Below, piece by piece: positions 54,858-63,784 of a stretch of DNA of 64,000 nt (positions are counted from its first letter, which is position 1; each line of letters starts with the position of its first letter). Location of the stretch: the NCBI RefSeq assembly GCF_036346295.1, contig NZ_CP107819.1:4588001-4652000 (forward strand). Direction: 5' to 3'. The translations under genes and the position numbers were made by a program. The notes beneath the pieces are model-generated. The model had not been told where the DNA came from. It was given only the letters and a program-made list of their open reading frames with translations, and searched no databases. The stretch comes from Streptomyces sp. NBC_00536 (GTDB taxonomy: Bacteria; Actinomycetota; Actinomycetes; Streptomycetales; Streptomycetaceae).

Positions 54858-56180
54858 CTAGAGGCGGCTTAGGGAGGCGGCGGCGGTGAGGACGTCTCGG
54901 ATGGCTTCGCGGTCGCCGTGCTGGCCGGCGGCCGCGTCGTCCGGGGAGATGTGCCCCGCGGCCAACTGGCAGAATTCGACGCCGTCCAGCGCGATCTCCG
55001 CCACCGTGTGCTCCGCGGAGGTCGCCGCCGCCGGTGAGTCCAGGGCGATGTCCCAGCCGCCCCCGCCCGCGCCCTCGATCTCCAGGTGCAGCGTGCGCCC
55101 GGGGGTTCCGGCCGCGACCAGGCGGCGCGGCGGGGCCGCCAGCCCCGACCGGCGGCGGTCCGCCAGCGCCCCCGGGAGCAGCCGCGCGGCCAGGTCGATC
55201 ATGCGGTGCAGGTGCGGCCCGGACGGCGGGTCGTACGGGTAGTCCACCGCCTCCGCGATGTCCCACGCGTGCACCCAGCACTCGAAGGCCCGCTCCAGGA
55301 ACGCGTCCCCGAGCGGCAGCGCGAAGTCCCCGTAGTCCACGGCCAGCTCGGCGACCCCGTGCCCCGCGAACGACACGGTCCGCACCAGCGTGTGGCCCTG
55401 CTCCCGCCACGGTTCGCGGACCTGGCGGGTGACCGGGTGCGGCGAGGAGTTCCAGAAGTGCTCGGTGCGCCCGACCGGTCCGGGCGGCGCGTCCGGGCCG
55501 AGCGGGTCGTCCAGCCCGAGGGCCGTCGCGATCAGCCCGTCGACCGTCAGCAGGTGCCCGATCACCCCGGCCACCGTGGTCCGCCGGGACTGCCTGCCCT
55601 CGTCCTCGTACCACTTCAGCCGGACCGGCGTGTGCCATTCCGCGTCGCCGAAGTCCCGGAGCAGCGCGTCGAGCCGCGCGGTCTCGGTGTCGTACGGAGT
55701 CGCCCACACCGGAACCGGGATCCGGGCGGGCCGTTTGCCCAGGCAGTCCTCCAGCACCCGGGACCGCAGCAGCGGTTTCAGGTCGAGGGTCTCCTCGGGG
55801 CGCAGCAGGCCGACCGCGTCGCGCAGCCGCAGCGCCTCGTCGGCACAGGGCGCGCATTCGGTGAGGTGGTCCTCGACGGCCTGGGTCTCCTCCGGCGAGC
55901 ACGCGGCCAGCGCCCACGCGCCGAGCAGGGACTTCAGCACGGCGTGCGTGGGCGGCGGCGAGGGAGCGGCGACCGGCGGAGGCGGTACGGACTCGGCCCG
56001 TACGGGCTCGGTCGGTACGGACTCGGGCGGCTCGGCGGCCACCGGCGGGAGGGAGGCCACCGCCGGCAGGTGCTCCCAGTCGTCGGCGGCTCCGCGCGGC
56101 CCCGGTATCCACGTACCGCCGCCGGCGCGCTCGCCACGGCCTTCGTACTCGTCATCGGGCGACTCGGCGGGGCCGTTCAT
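54858..56180 (-). CDS. Anti-sigma-like zinc finger fused to maleylpyruvate-isomerase domain
   Basis: A 440-residue protein overlapping the ECF sigma gene by 4 bp. An acidic, Pro-rich N-terminus (about 1-80) leads to a zf-HC2/ZAS anti-sigma motif, AACSPEETQAVEDHLTECAPC (Hx3Cx2C, about 97-117). The remainder is a mycothiol-dependent maleylpyruvate-isomerase-like bundle (TTVAGVIGHLLTVDGLIA and WVHAWDIAEAVDYP supply His ligands, about 220-330) with a C-terminal sterol-carrier-like part. It lacks a transmembrane helix. Together with the sigma factor it likely forms a cytoplasmic, possibly mycothiol- or metal-sensing switch (inference). Confidence 0.85.
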   Translation of the reverse strand: MNGPAESPDDEYEGRGERAGGGTWIPGPRGAADDWEHLPAVASLPPVAAEPPESVPTEPVRAESVPPPPVAAPSPPPTHAVLKSLLGAWALAACSPEETQAVEDHLTECAPCADEALRLRDAVGLLRPEETLDLKPLLRSRVLEDCLGKRPARIPVPVWATPYDTETARLDALLRDFGDAEWHTPVRLKWYEDEGRQSRRTTVAGVIGHLLTVDGLIATALGLDDPLGPDAPPGPVGRTEHFWNSSPHPVTRQVREPWREQGHTLVRTVSFAGHGVAELAVDYGDFALPLGDAFLERAFECWVHAWDIAEAVDYPYDPPSGPHLHRMIDLAARLLPGALADRRRSGLAAPPRRLVAAGTPGRTLHLEIEGAGGGGWDIALDSPAAATSAEHTVAEIALDGVEFCQLAAGHISPDDAAAGQHGDREAIRDVLTAAASLSRL

Positions 56181-56740
56181 CGGCTGCTTCCGTATCCGGG
56201 CGGGGAGAGGTCTTCCTGCGGCAGGTGGTTGGCGGTCGACAGGAGCTGCAGGCCGAGCCGCAGCCTGCGGCGCGCCTCGTCCTCGCTGATCTGCAGGTCG
56301 GCGGCGGCCTGGCGGTAGTCGCGCCGTTTGAAGTAGGCCAGTTCGAGGGCGGCCCGCAGCGGGGCGGGCATGGAGGTGACGATGTAGTCGGCGCGGGCGG
56401 CGGCGTTGGCGCTGCGGACCTTCTGCTCCAGCTCCTCGCGGGAGCCGCGGCCCAGTTCGGCCTGGCGCAGGCGCGCCACGGCCTGTCCCTGGGTGATCCG
56501 GGCGACCCAGGACCGCATGGAGCCCTGTTTGGGGTCGTAGGCGTCGGGGTTCTCCCAGATGTAGCCGAACACTTCGCGGGTGATGCGGTCGGCGGCCTTC
56601 TCGTCGCGCAGGACGCGGTGCGCGAGGCTGTGGACGAGTGACGCGAAGCGGTCGTACAGCTCTCCGAGCGCGGCGGCCTCGCCGCGCGCGAGCCGCTGTT
56701 GCATCCTGCGGTCCCAGCGGGGTGGTGCGTCCTTCGCCAT
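56177..56740 (-). CDS. ECF-family RNA polymerase sigma factor
   Basis: A 187-residue sigma-70 factor with region 2 (LYDRFASLVHSLAHRVLRDE, ITREVFGYIWENPDAYDP, about 20-85) and region 4 (LELAYFKRRDYRQAAADLQIS, about 125-165). ATG 56738-56740 follows GGGGGC; the frame upstream reads a Cys/His-rich stretch without family similarity. Its 3' end overlaps the anti-sigma-like gene, the usual co-transcribed pair. I see no duplicate of a GGAAC-type autoregulated promoter upstream. Target genes are unknown. Confidence 0.9.
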   Translation of the reverse strand: MAKDAPPRWDRRMQQRLARGEAAALGELYDRFASLVHSLAHRVLRDEKAADRITREVFGYIWENPDAYDPKQGSMRSWVARITQGQAVARLRQAELGRGSREELEQKVRSANAAARADYIVTSMPAPLRAALELAYFKRRDYRQAAADLQISEDEARRRLRLGLQLLSTANHLPQEDLSPPGYGSSR

Positions 56741-57017
56741 GCTGCCCCCAGCCGTGTGTCGACTCCTTGAATGTAGTGGGCACATGGCCCCGCGCGCCTG
56801 TTTTGGGGCAAGCCCGCCCCGGAACCACACCCTCCGTGGTAAAGGACCCGACGCTGCGTCATGGGCACATCTGTACGCGCCCCATCGCGCTTCCCGTGCG
56901 CGGGTTCGATGCGGCCACCTGCTTGCCCACTTCGCTTAACGCGCAGGCCACCGAGGCCTTACGCTTCCGCCTGTCTTGATCTGAACCCCACCGCACATGT
57001 GAAGGCGGAAGCCGAAT

Positions 57018-57548
57018 ATGGACAGCGCAGAGTACGAGCGCAAGATCGCCGCCCGATTCGCCACCTTCGACCAGGACGGCAACGGCTATATCGACCGCGA
57101 GGACTTCAGCGCGGCCGCGAAGGCCGTACTGGCCGAATTCGGTACCACGGCCCGCTCGGACAAGGGCCAGGCCGTCTTCAACGGCGCCGAGGCCTTCTGG
57201 CAGGGCATGGCCGGGATCGCCGACGTGGACGGTGACCAGCGGGTGACCCGCGAGGAGTTCATCACCGGCGCGGCCAAACGACTTCGGGACAATCCACGGC
57301 GCTTCGCCGAGATCGCCCGTCCCTTCCTGCACGCGGTGATCGCGGTGGCGGCGGATGGGGACGACGAAGGCGGGGCGGGGACCAGCCCGGCCGCCGCGGC
57401 GCGGGTGCTGCGGGTCCTCGGTACCGCCCCGGAGCTGGCCGCGACCGTGGCGGCGGCGCTGGACACGGACGGCGACGGCCGGATCTCCGAGGACGAGGTC
57501 CTCGCCGCCTTCGCGGGGTACTGCGGAGTGGCGGCCCCGGACGCGTGA
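57018..57548 (+). CDS. EF-hand calcium-binding protein
   Basis: A 176-residue soluble protein with calmodulin-like EF loops: DQDGNGYIDRED (about 19-30), DVDGDQRVTREE (about 69-80) and DTDGDGRISEDE (about 148-159); all keep the D-x-D-x-D/N-G-x-I/V-x-x-x-E pattern. The third position (AADGDDEGGAG, about 111-121) looks degenerate. Streptomyces has several such proteins implicated in calcium-dependent development. No ribosome site stronger than AAGGCGGAAG is seen. A perfect hairpin follows. Confidence 0.9.
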   Translation: MDSAEYERKIAARFATFDQDGNGYIDREDFSAAAKAVLAEFGTTARSDKGQAVFNGAEAFWQGMAGIADVDGDQRVTREEFITGAAKRLRDNPRRFAEIARPFLHAVIAVAADGDDEGGAGTSPAAAARVLRVLGTAPELAATVAAALDTDGDGRISEDEVLAAFAGYCGVAAPDA

Positions 57549-57583
57549 GCGGCCGTCCGGCCGACCGGATGTGAGGTGAGTGC

Positions 57584-57610
57584 GGGCCGCCCGGTGCGAC
57601 CGGGCGGCCC
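57584..57610 (+). terminator. Terminator after EF-hand gene
   Basis: A 12 bp perfect stem GGGCCGCCCGGT/ACCGGGCGGCCC with loop GCG, 35 bp after the stop codon and 24 bp before the next start codon. Confidence 0.8.
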
Positions 57611-57633
57611 TATCGTGTGGAGATCATTCCGTC

Positions 57634-58620
57634 ATGACCTCGAACACGACCCCGAAAGCGGCAGACGTGACCTCAGACGTGACCTTGGAAGTACCCCCCA
57701 CCGCGGCGGCATCCGGCACCTGGACGCTCGGTGACCTGGAGGTCAACCGGATCGGCTTCGGCACGATGCGGCTGCCGCAGTCCGGCGAGGCGCTGACCCC
57801 CGACGCCGTGCCGCGCGACCGCGGCCAGGCGATCGCCGTGCTGCGCCGGGCGGTCGAGCTGGGCGTGAACCACTTCGACACCGCCGCGTTCTACTTCTCG
57901 CCGCTGCTGTCGGCCAACGAACTGATCAACCGGGCGCTGGCGCCGTACGCCGACGACATCGTCGTCGTCACCAAGGTCGGGCCGGGCCGGGACCCCTCCG
58001 GCGAGTGGACCGACCACGCCGGGCCCGGGCAGCTGCGCGGCCAGGTGGAGGAGAACCTGCGCCAGCTCGGCCGGGACCACCTGGACGTGGTGAACCTGCG
58101 CATCGTGGGCGACGCTCCGATCGCCGAGCGGTTCGGGGTGCTGGCCGATCTGCGCGAGGCGGGGCTCATCCGGCACCTGGGGCTGTCCAACGTCCGCCCC
58201 CACCACCTCGCCGAGGCCCGCGCCATCGCACCGGTGGTCTGCGTACAGAACGCGCACGGCATAGGCGGCTCGCCCGAGCAGGCGGAGTTCCTGCGGGCCT
58301 GCGGCGAGCAGGGCGTCGCCTTCGTGCCGTTCTACGCGATCGCGGGCAGCGGGCGTACGGCGGGCGCGGGCGGTGGCGGCGAGAACGGCTACAAGGGCGA
58401 CGAGAGCGCCGATGACGCGGTGCGGGCCGTCGCGCGCGCCCACGGGGTGAGCGCGGCGCAGGTCCGGCTGGCGTGGACCCTGCACCAGGGCCCGCACGTG
58501 CTGGCCATCCCCGGCACCGGCGACCCGGGCCACCTCGCGGAGAACGTGGCCGCCGGAGCGCTCAGCCTGTCCGCGGAGGACCTGGCGGCCCTGGACGCCG
58601 TCGGGCACGCGGCGGCGTAA
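57634..58620 (+). CDS. Aldo/keto reductase
   Basis: A 328-residue AKR of the oxidoreductase group related to YdbC/PlxA-like proteins: NRIGFGTMRLPQSG, the catalytic Asp/Tyr in NHFDTAAFYFSP (near 72-83), Lys in VVVTKVGPGRDP (near 110) and IPGTGDPGHLAENVAAG as the C-terminal cofactor loop. The usual His of the tetrad is replaced in LDVVNLRIVGD. Substrate unknown. It converges on the acyl-CoA synthetase gene, 10 bp apart, with no room for a separate terminator. Confidence 0.85.
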   Translation: MTSNTTPKAADVTSDVTLEVPPTAAASGTWTLGDLEVNRIGFGTMRLPQSGEALTPDAVPRDRGQAIAVLRRAVELGVNHFDTAAFYFSPLLSANELINRALAPYADDIVVVTKVGPGRDPSGEWTDHAGPGQLRGQVEENLRQLGRDHLDVVNLRIVGDAPIAERFGVLADLREAGLIRHLGLSNVRPHHLAEARAIAPVVCVQNAHGIGGSPEQAEFLRACGEQGVAFVPFYAIAGSGRTAGAGGGGENGYKGDESADDAVRAVARAHGVSAAQVRLAWTLHQGPHVLAIPGTGDPGHLAENVAAGALSLSAEDLAALDAVGHAAA

Positions 58621-58630
58621 CGGCCGGCGG

Positions 58631-60229
58631 CTACGCGTAGCGCTCGCGCAGCTTGTACTTGAGGACCTTGCGCAGGGCGTCGTTGCGGGGGAGGGCGTCC
58701 ACCAGCTCCAGCTGTTCGGGGAGCTTGTGGGTCGCCAGACCCTGCGCCCGCAGGTACGAGGTCACCTCGGCCAGCGTCAACGGCGCGGCGCCCGCGCCCT
58801 GTTCGCCGTCCGGGCGGCTTGCGACCTCGACGACTGCGCAGACGCGTTCGCCGCGCTCCGGGTCGGGGAGGCCGATGACGGCCACGTCGCCGATGCCCGG
58901 GAGGCGGTGCATGAGGTCCTCGATCTCCTTCGCGGAGATGTTCTCGCCCTTGCGGATGATGACGTCCTTGCTGCGGCCGGTCAGGACGAGGTGGCCGTCC
59001 GGGGTGAGGTGGCCGAGGTCGCCGGTGATCAGGTAGCCGTCGGCGTCGAAGACCTCGGCGGACTGGTCGCGGTTCAGGTAGCCCTGGCAGACGGCCTCGC
59101 CGCGCAGCCGGACCTCGCCGTCGGTGCCGGCGGGCAGCGGGGCGCCGTCCGGGGTGGTGATGCGGAGGGACATGCCCGCGGGCGGCCGGCCTTCGGTGGT
59201 GGCGAGGTTCTCGGCGGTGTCCTGCGGTGACCCCATGGTGATCATGGGGACCTCCGTCATGCCGTAGCCGTGGGTCAGCTGGCAGCCCAGTTCGCGGACG
59301 ACCGCGTGGTAGATCTCCGGCGGCTTGGGCGCGCCGCCGCCCGCCAGCAGGCGCAGGGTCGGGATCAGCGGGACGCCGGGGGCCTTGCGCTGCTCGGTCA
59401 GGAACATCGAGTAGAAGGCGGTGGAGCCGCCCGCGATGGTGACCCCGTGGCGCCGGTACCCGGCCAGCGCGTCCGGCATCGCGAACTTCTCGAAGAGCAC
59501 CGCGGGGAACCCGTACAGCAGCAGCATCACGGTGTAGTCGGGCCCCGCGATGTGGGCGAAGGGGAAGGCCATCGAGCCGATGTCGGCGGGGCCCAGGCGC
59601 AGGGCGTGGGCGAGGCAGGAGCCGCCCGCGATCAGGGAGCGGTCGGTGTGCAGGACGCCCTTGGGGTCGGAGGTGGTGCCGGAGGTCCAGTAGATCCACC
59701 GGACGTCGGTGCCGGAGGCGGGCGGCGGGGGCAGGACGGCCGGGTCTCCGTCGGGGAGGTCCTCGTACGCCTCGAACACGCCCCGGGCGCCGAGCCGCTC
59801 GGCCATCGCGGTGTGGTCGTGGCCGCGCCAGACACCGGGGACGGCGAAGAACTCGGCCTTGGACTCGCGCAGCGCGAAGCCGACCTCGCGGTCGCGGTAG
59901 AAGGGGATGACGGGGGACTGGACGGCGCCGATCCGGGCGAGGGCGACCGAGAGCAGGACGGTCTCGATGCGGGTGGGCAGCTGCCAGGCGACGACGGTGC
60001 CGGGGCGCACGCCCATGCCGTGGAGGCCCGCGGCGACGCGTTCGGCGCGGTCGCGCAGGGCGCCGAAGGTCAGGCTCCGGTCGTCGGCGGGGTGCTCGGC
60101 GGCCTCGATGAGCACGGGGGCGTCCGGGGTGAGGGCGGCGCGGCGGGCGATCAGCTCCCAGAGGGTGGCGGAGCGCTCCAGTTCCCGCGCGGTGTCCGTC
60201 GCGGTGTCCCTCGCGGTGTCGTCCGTCAT
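58631..60229 (-). CDS. Class I adenylate-forming acyl-CoA synthetase
   Basis: A 532-residue enzyme: P-loop-like IYWTSGTTSDPKGVLHT (near 177-193), A5 region HGYGMTEVPMI, A7 YLITGDLGHL, A8 TGRSKDVIIRKGENIS and the catalytic Lys near the C-terminus in LRKVLKYKLRERY. It activates a carboxylic acid as AMP ester, then CoA thioester. It is divergent from the amidohydrolase/dehydrogenase operon across shared operators (60261-60355), so it probably supplies the CoA thioester those enzymes act on. The acid is unknown; chain elements suggest a fatty- or terpenoid/steroid-like acid. Confidence 0.9.
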   Translation of the reverse strand: MTDDTARDTATDTARELERSATLWELIARRAALTPDAPVLIEAAEHPADDRSLTFGALRDRAERVAAGLHGMGVRPGTVVAWQLPTRIETVLLSVALARIGAVQSPVIPFYRDREVGFALRESKAEFFAVPGVWRGHDHTAMAERLGARGVFEAYEDLPDGDPAVLPPPPASGTDVRWIYWTSGTTSDPKGVLHTDRSLIAGGSCLAHALRLGPADIGSMAFPFAHIAGPDYTVMLLLYGFPAVLFEKFAMPDALAGYRRHGVTIAGGSTAFYSMFLTEQRKAPGVPLIPTLRLLAGGGAPKPPEIYHAVVRELGCQLTHGYGMTEVPMITMGSPQDTAENLATTEGRPPAGMSLRITTPDGAPLPAGTDGEVRLRGEAVCQGYLNRDQSAEVFDADGYLITGDLGHLTPDGHLVLTGRSKDVIIRKGENISAKEIEDLMHRLPGIGDVAVIGLPDPERGERVCAVVEVASRPDGEQGAGAAPLTLAEVTSYLRAQGLATHKLPEQLELVDALPRNDALRKVLKYKLRERYA

Positions 60230-60260
60230 TCCCGGCCTCCCCGGTTCAGGCAGTGCGGTT

Positions 60261-60355
60261 TCTGACCATCCGTCAGATACAGCGCAGAGCGTAGGGCTCC
60301 GGCGCTTGTCGGTCCAGGGGTGGCGGAGCTAGCTTGTTTCTGACGATCCATCAGA
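60261..60355. promoter_or_regulatory. Duplicated operators in a divergent promoter
   Basis: TCTGACCATCCGTCAGA (60261-60277) and TCTGACGATCCATCAGA (60339-60355) share a TCTGA-N7-TCAGA inverted-repeat form and lie 78 bp apart, one near each divergent start. A third degenerate run (CAGATCCATCGGATGGG) follows at 60361. This pattern is typical of TetR-type regulators of acyl-CoA catabolism; no regulator is in view. Confidence 0.7.
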
Positions 60356-60417
60356 TCTACCAGATCCATCGGATGGGTCGGACGCATCGGATGCCAGCAG
60401 CGAGGGGAACCGGATAC

Positions 60418-61641
60418 ATGGAACTGCCCCGGATCATCAGCGTCGACGACCACGTGATCGAACCCCCGCACCTCTTCGACACCTGGCTCCCGGCCAAATA
60501 CCGCGACCGCGGCCCCAAGGCGCTCACCGCCGGAATCGGCGAACTCGCCTACACCGGCGGCAAGTACGTGATCACCATGGACCCCGACGGCCCGCCCACC
60601 GACTGGTGGATCTACGAGGACCTCAAGTTCCCGTACAAGCGCAACATCGCCGCCGTCGGCTTCGACCGCGACGACATGACCCTCGAAGGCATCACCCGCG
60701 CCGAGATGCGCCGCGGCTGCTGGGACCCCAAGGCACGGCTCCTCGACATGGACCTCAACCACGTCGAGGCCTCGCTGTGCTTCCCGACCTTCCCCCGGTT
60801 CTGCGGGCAGACCTTCGCCGAGGCCCACGACAAGGAAGTGGCCCTGGCCTGCGTGCGTGCGTACAACGACTGGATGGTCGAGGAGTGGTGCGGCGACAGC
60901 GGCGGCCGGCTGATCCCGCTCTGCATCATCCCGCTGTGGGACATCGGCCTCGCGGTCGCGGAGATCCGCCGCAACGCCGCCCGCGGCGTGCGCGCCGTGA
61001 CCTTCTCCGAGATCCCCACCCACCTCGGCCTGCCGTCCATCCACTCCGGCTACTGGGACCCCTTCTTCGCCGTCTGCCAGGAGACGGGCACGGTGGTCAA
61101 CATGCACATCGGGTCCAGCTCCCAGATGCCCGCCGCCTCCCCCGACGCGCCGCCCGCCGTCCAGGCCTCGCTCAGCTTCAACAACGCGATGGCCTCGATG
61201 ATGGACTTCCTCTTCAGCGGGGTCCTGGTGAAGTTCCCGACCCTCAAACTCGCCTACAGCGAGGGCCAGATGGGCTGGATCCCCTACGCCCTGGAGCGCG
61301 CCGACGACGTCTGGCAGGAGCACCGTGCCTGGGGCGGGGTCCGCGACCTGATCCCCGAACCGCCCTCCACCTACTACTACCGGCAGATGTTCTGCTGCTT
61401 CTTCCGCGACAAGCACGGCATCGCCTCGCTCGATGTCGTCGGCCGCGACAACGCCACCTTCGAGACGGACTACCCGCACGTCGACTCGACCTTCCCGCAC
61501 ACCAAGGAGGTCGCCCTCGACCACGTCAAGGGACTGGACGAGGAGACCGTCTACAAACTGATGCGCGGCAACGCCATCCGGATGCTCGGCCTCGACTTCG
61601 ACCGCGACCGGGGACGCGACCGGCGCCCGGCGGGACGGTAA
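60418..61641 (+). CDS. Amidohydrolase (metal-dependent TIM barrel)
   Basis: A 407-residue amidohydrolase 2 family protein: ISVDDHVIEPPHLFDTWLP supplies the usual first metal region, with further barrel residues in NMHIGSSSQMPA and LAYSEGQMGWIPY, and FETDYPHVDSTFPH near the end. Some family members act as decarboxylases or hydrolases of ring-cleavage products. GAGGGG precedes ATG 60418 by 11 bp. It heads an operon with two acyl-CoA dehydrogenases, as in actinobacterial clusters for unusual acids and sterol-like side chains (inference). Confidence 0.85.
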   Translation: MELPRIISVDDHVIEPPHLFDTWLPAKYRDRGPKALTAGIGELAYTGGKYVITMDPDGPPTDWWIYEDLKFPYKRNIAAVGFDRDDMTLEGITRAEMRRGCWDPKARLLDMDLNHVEASLCFPTFPRFCGQTFAEAHDKEVALACVRAYNDWMVEEWCGDSGGRLIPLCIIPLWDIGLAVAEIRRNAARGVRAVTFSEIPTHLGLPSIHSGYWDPFFAVCQETGTVVNMHIGSSSQMPAASPDAPPAVQASLSFNNAMASMMDFLFSGVLVKFPTLKLAYSEGQMGWIPYALERADDVWQEHRAWGGVRDLIPEPPSTYYYRQMFCCFFRDKHGIASLDVVGRDNATFETDYPHVDSTFPHTKEVALDHVKGLDEETVYKLMRGNAIRMLGLDFDRDRGRDRRPAGR

Positions 61642-61646
61642 CCGCG

Positions 61647-62807
61647 GTGGACCTCACCTACACCGAGGAGGAGCGGGAGTTCCGGGCCCGGCTGCGCGAG
61701 TGGCTGGGCAAGACCCTCCCCGAACTGCCCGCCCGGCCGTCCCCCGACGACTGGCCGGGCCGCCGCGCCCACGACCTCGGCTGGCAGCGGCGGCTGTACG
61801 AAGCCGGGTACGCCGGGCTGCACTGGCCCGTCGACGCGGGCGGGCGCGGCGCCACCCCGACCCAGCACCTGATTTTCCTGGAAGAGACCGAGCGGGCCGG
61901 GGCGCCGTACGTCGGGGCCAACTTCGTCGGGCTGCTGCACGCCGGGCCCACCATCGCCGCCGAGGGCACCGCCGAGCAGCGGGCCCGCTGGCTGCCGCCC
62001 GTCCTGCGCGGGGACGAGGTGTGGTGCCAGGGGTTCAGCGAACCGGACGCGGGCTCGGACCTGGCCGCCCTGCGCACCAAAGCGGTGCGCGACGGGGACG
62101 AGTACGTGATCACCGGGTCGAAGATCTGGACCTCGCACGCGGAGGTCGCCGACTGGTGCGAACTGCTGGTCAGGACCGACCCCGGCGCCCCCAAGCACCG
62201 CGGGATCTCCTGGCTGGCGATGCCGATGGACGCCCCGGGCGTGACCGTACGGCCGCTGCGGACCCTGGCCGGGTCCACCGAGTTCGCGGAGATGTTCCTG
62301 GACGGGGTACGGGTCCCCGTCGGCAACCGGGTCGGCGCCGAGAACGACGGCTGGCGCGTCACCATGGTCACCCTGTCCTTCGAACGCGGCACCGCCTTCG
62401 TCGGCGAGGTCGTCGCCTGCCGCCGCACGCTGGCCGCGCTGGCCCGTACCGCCCGGGCGAACGGCCGCTGGGACGACCCGGTGCTGCGGCGCAGGCTGGG
62501 GCGGCTGCACGGGGAGTTCGGCGCCCTGTGGCGGCTCACCCAGTGGAACGTGAGCGAGTCGACGCGCTCCGGCGGGGTCCCCGGCACCGGCGGCTCCGTC
62601 TTCAAGCTGCGCTACTCGCACGCCCGCCAGGAGCTGTACGACGCGGCCGCCGAGGTGCTGGGAGCGGCGGGCGGGGCGCTGTCGCTCGACGAGGAGTGGA
62701 CCCTGGACCGGCTCTCGTCCCTCTCGTACACGATCGCGGCCGGGACCTCGCAGATCCAGCAGAACATCGTCGCCGAGCGGATCCTCGGCCTCCCGAAGGG
62801 CCGGTGA
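61647..62807 (+). CDS. Acyl-CoA dehydrogenase (large partner)
   Basis: A 386-residue acyl-CoA dehydrogenase: VDLTYTEEEREFRARLREWL, VWCQGFSEPDAGSDLAALRT (flavin/substrate loop), YVITGSKIWTSHAEVADWC and C-terminal LSSLSYTIAAGTSQIQQNIVAERILGLP-type wording split over the last 30 residues. It starts at GTG 61647, only 5 bp after the amidohydrolase stop. Paired with the next, shorter homologue it probably forms a heteromeric enzyme of the FadE26/27-like kind. Confidence 0.9.
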   Translation: MDLTYTEEEREFRARLREWLGKTLPELPARPSPDDWPGRRAHDLGWQRRLYEAGYAGLHWPVDAGGRGATPTQHLIFLEETERAGAPYVGANFVGLLHAGPTIAAEGTAEQRARWLPPVLRGDEVWCQGFSEPDAGSDLAALRTKAVRDGDEYVITGSKIWTSHAEVADWCELLVRTDPGAPKHRGISWLAMPMDAPGVTVRPLRTLAGSTEFAEMFLDGVRVPVGNRVGAENDGWRVTMVTLSFERGTAFVGEVVACRRTLAALARTARANGRWDDPVLRRRLGRLHGEFGALWRLTQWNVSESTRSGGVPGTGGSVFKLRYSHARQELYDAAAEVLGAAGGALSLDEEWTLDRLSSLSYTIAAGTSQIQQNIVAERILGLPKGR

Positions 62808-63784
62808 GGGACGTGGACTTCCAGCTGACCGAGGACCAGCGGGCCCTGCGCGCAGGCGTACGGGAGCTGCTGGAGGGACGGTACGGGCGCGAGGCGCTGC
62901 GCGCGTCCCTGGATTCGGCCGACGGGGGTGACCCGGCGGGCGTGGTCGACCGGGAGCTGTGGCGGGAGCTGGGCGAGGCCGGGTTCTTCGCGCTGCGGCT
63001 GCCGGAGGGCGGCCCCGACGGGGGCGTCGGGCTCGGGCCGGCGGAGGCGGTGCTCGTCTTCGAGGAGGCCGGGCGGGTGCTGCTGCCGGGGCCGCTGGTG
63101 GCCACGCACCTGGCCGCCGGGGTGGTGCCGGGCGCGGCGCAGGGGACGGCGGTGGTGACGGCCTTCGACCTCGGCGGCCCGTTCGTGGCGTACCTGGGGG
63201 AGTCGGACGCGGTGCTGGGGGCGGACGGGGCGGGGGCGGAAGGGGCCGCGGGCGCGGGCGCGGTGCCGGTGCGGTCCGTGGATCCGCTGACGCCGCTGTA
63301 CCGGACCGCGGGGGCGCCTGGCGCGGTCTCTGGCGCGCTGCGGGACGAGGGGGCGCTGCTGACGGCCGCCCTCCAGCTGGGCAGTGCGCTGCGGACCACC
63401 GAGCTGGCGGTCCGGTACGCGAAGGAGCGCGAGCAGTTCGGGCAGCCGATCGGTGGCTTCCAGGCGGTCAAGCACCTGTGCGCGCAGATGCTGGTGCGGG
63501 GCGAGGTGGCCCGTACGGCGGTCTACGCGGCGGCGGTGACGGGCGCCCCGGGGGAGATCGCGGGCGCCAAGCTGCTGGCCGACGAGGCGGCCGTGCGCAA
63601 CGCGCGGGACTGCCTCCAGGTGCACGGCGGAATGGGGTTCACCTGGGAGGCGGATGTGCACCTGCACCTGAAGCGGGCGTGGGTGCGGGCCGAGCAGTGG
63701 CGGACGGCGGCGGAGGCGGAGGAGCTGCTGGCGGCGGAGCTGGCGGCGGAGGCGGCGGCGGAGGCGGGCGGGCTCGGCGGGTAG
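62804..63784 (+). CDS. Acyl-CoA dehydrogenase (small partner)
   Basis: A 326-residue acyl-CoA dehydrogenase homologue overlapping its partner by 4 bp (GTGA). It starts VRDVDFQLTEDQRALRAG and keeps AVRYAKEREQFGQPIGGFQ and LQVHGGMGFTWEADVHL, but the middle beta domain is short and contains an Ala/Gly-rich insertion (about 140-160), and the usual catalytic Glu region is not evident. This is the profile of the second subunit in alpha2beta2 dehydrogenases. A Glu/Ala-rich tail (AELAAEAAAEAGG) ends the protein. Confidence 0.85.
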   Translation: MRDVDFQLTEDQRALRAGVRELLEGRYGREALRASLDSADGGDPAGVVDRELWRELGEAGFFALRLPEGGPDGGVGLGPAEAVLVFEEAGRVLLPGPLVATHLAAGVVPGAAQGTAVVTAFDLGGPFVAYLGESDAVLGADGAGAEGAAGAGAVPVRSVDPLTPLYRTAGAPGAVSGALRDEGALLTAALQLGSALRTTELAVRYAKEREQFGQPIGGFQAVKHLCAQMLVRGEVARTAVYAAAVTGAPGEIAGAKLLADEAAVRNARDCLQVHGGMGFTWEADVHLHLKRAWVRAEQWRTAAEAEELLAAELAAEAAAEAGGLGG

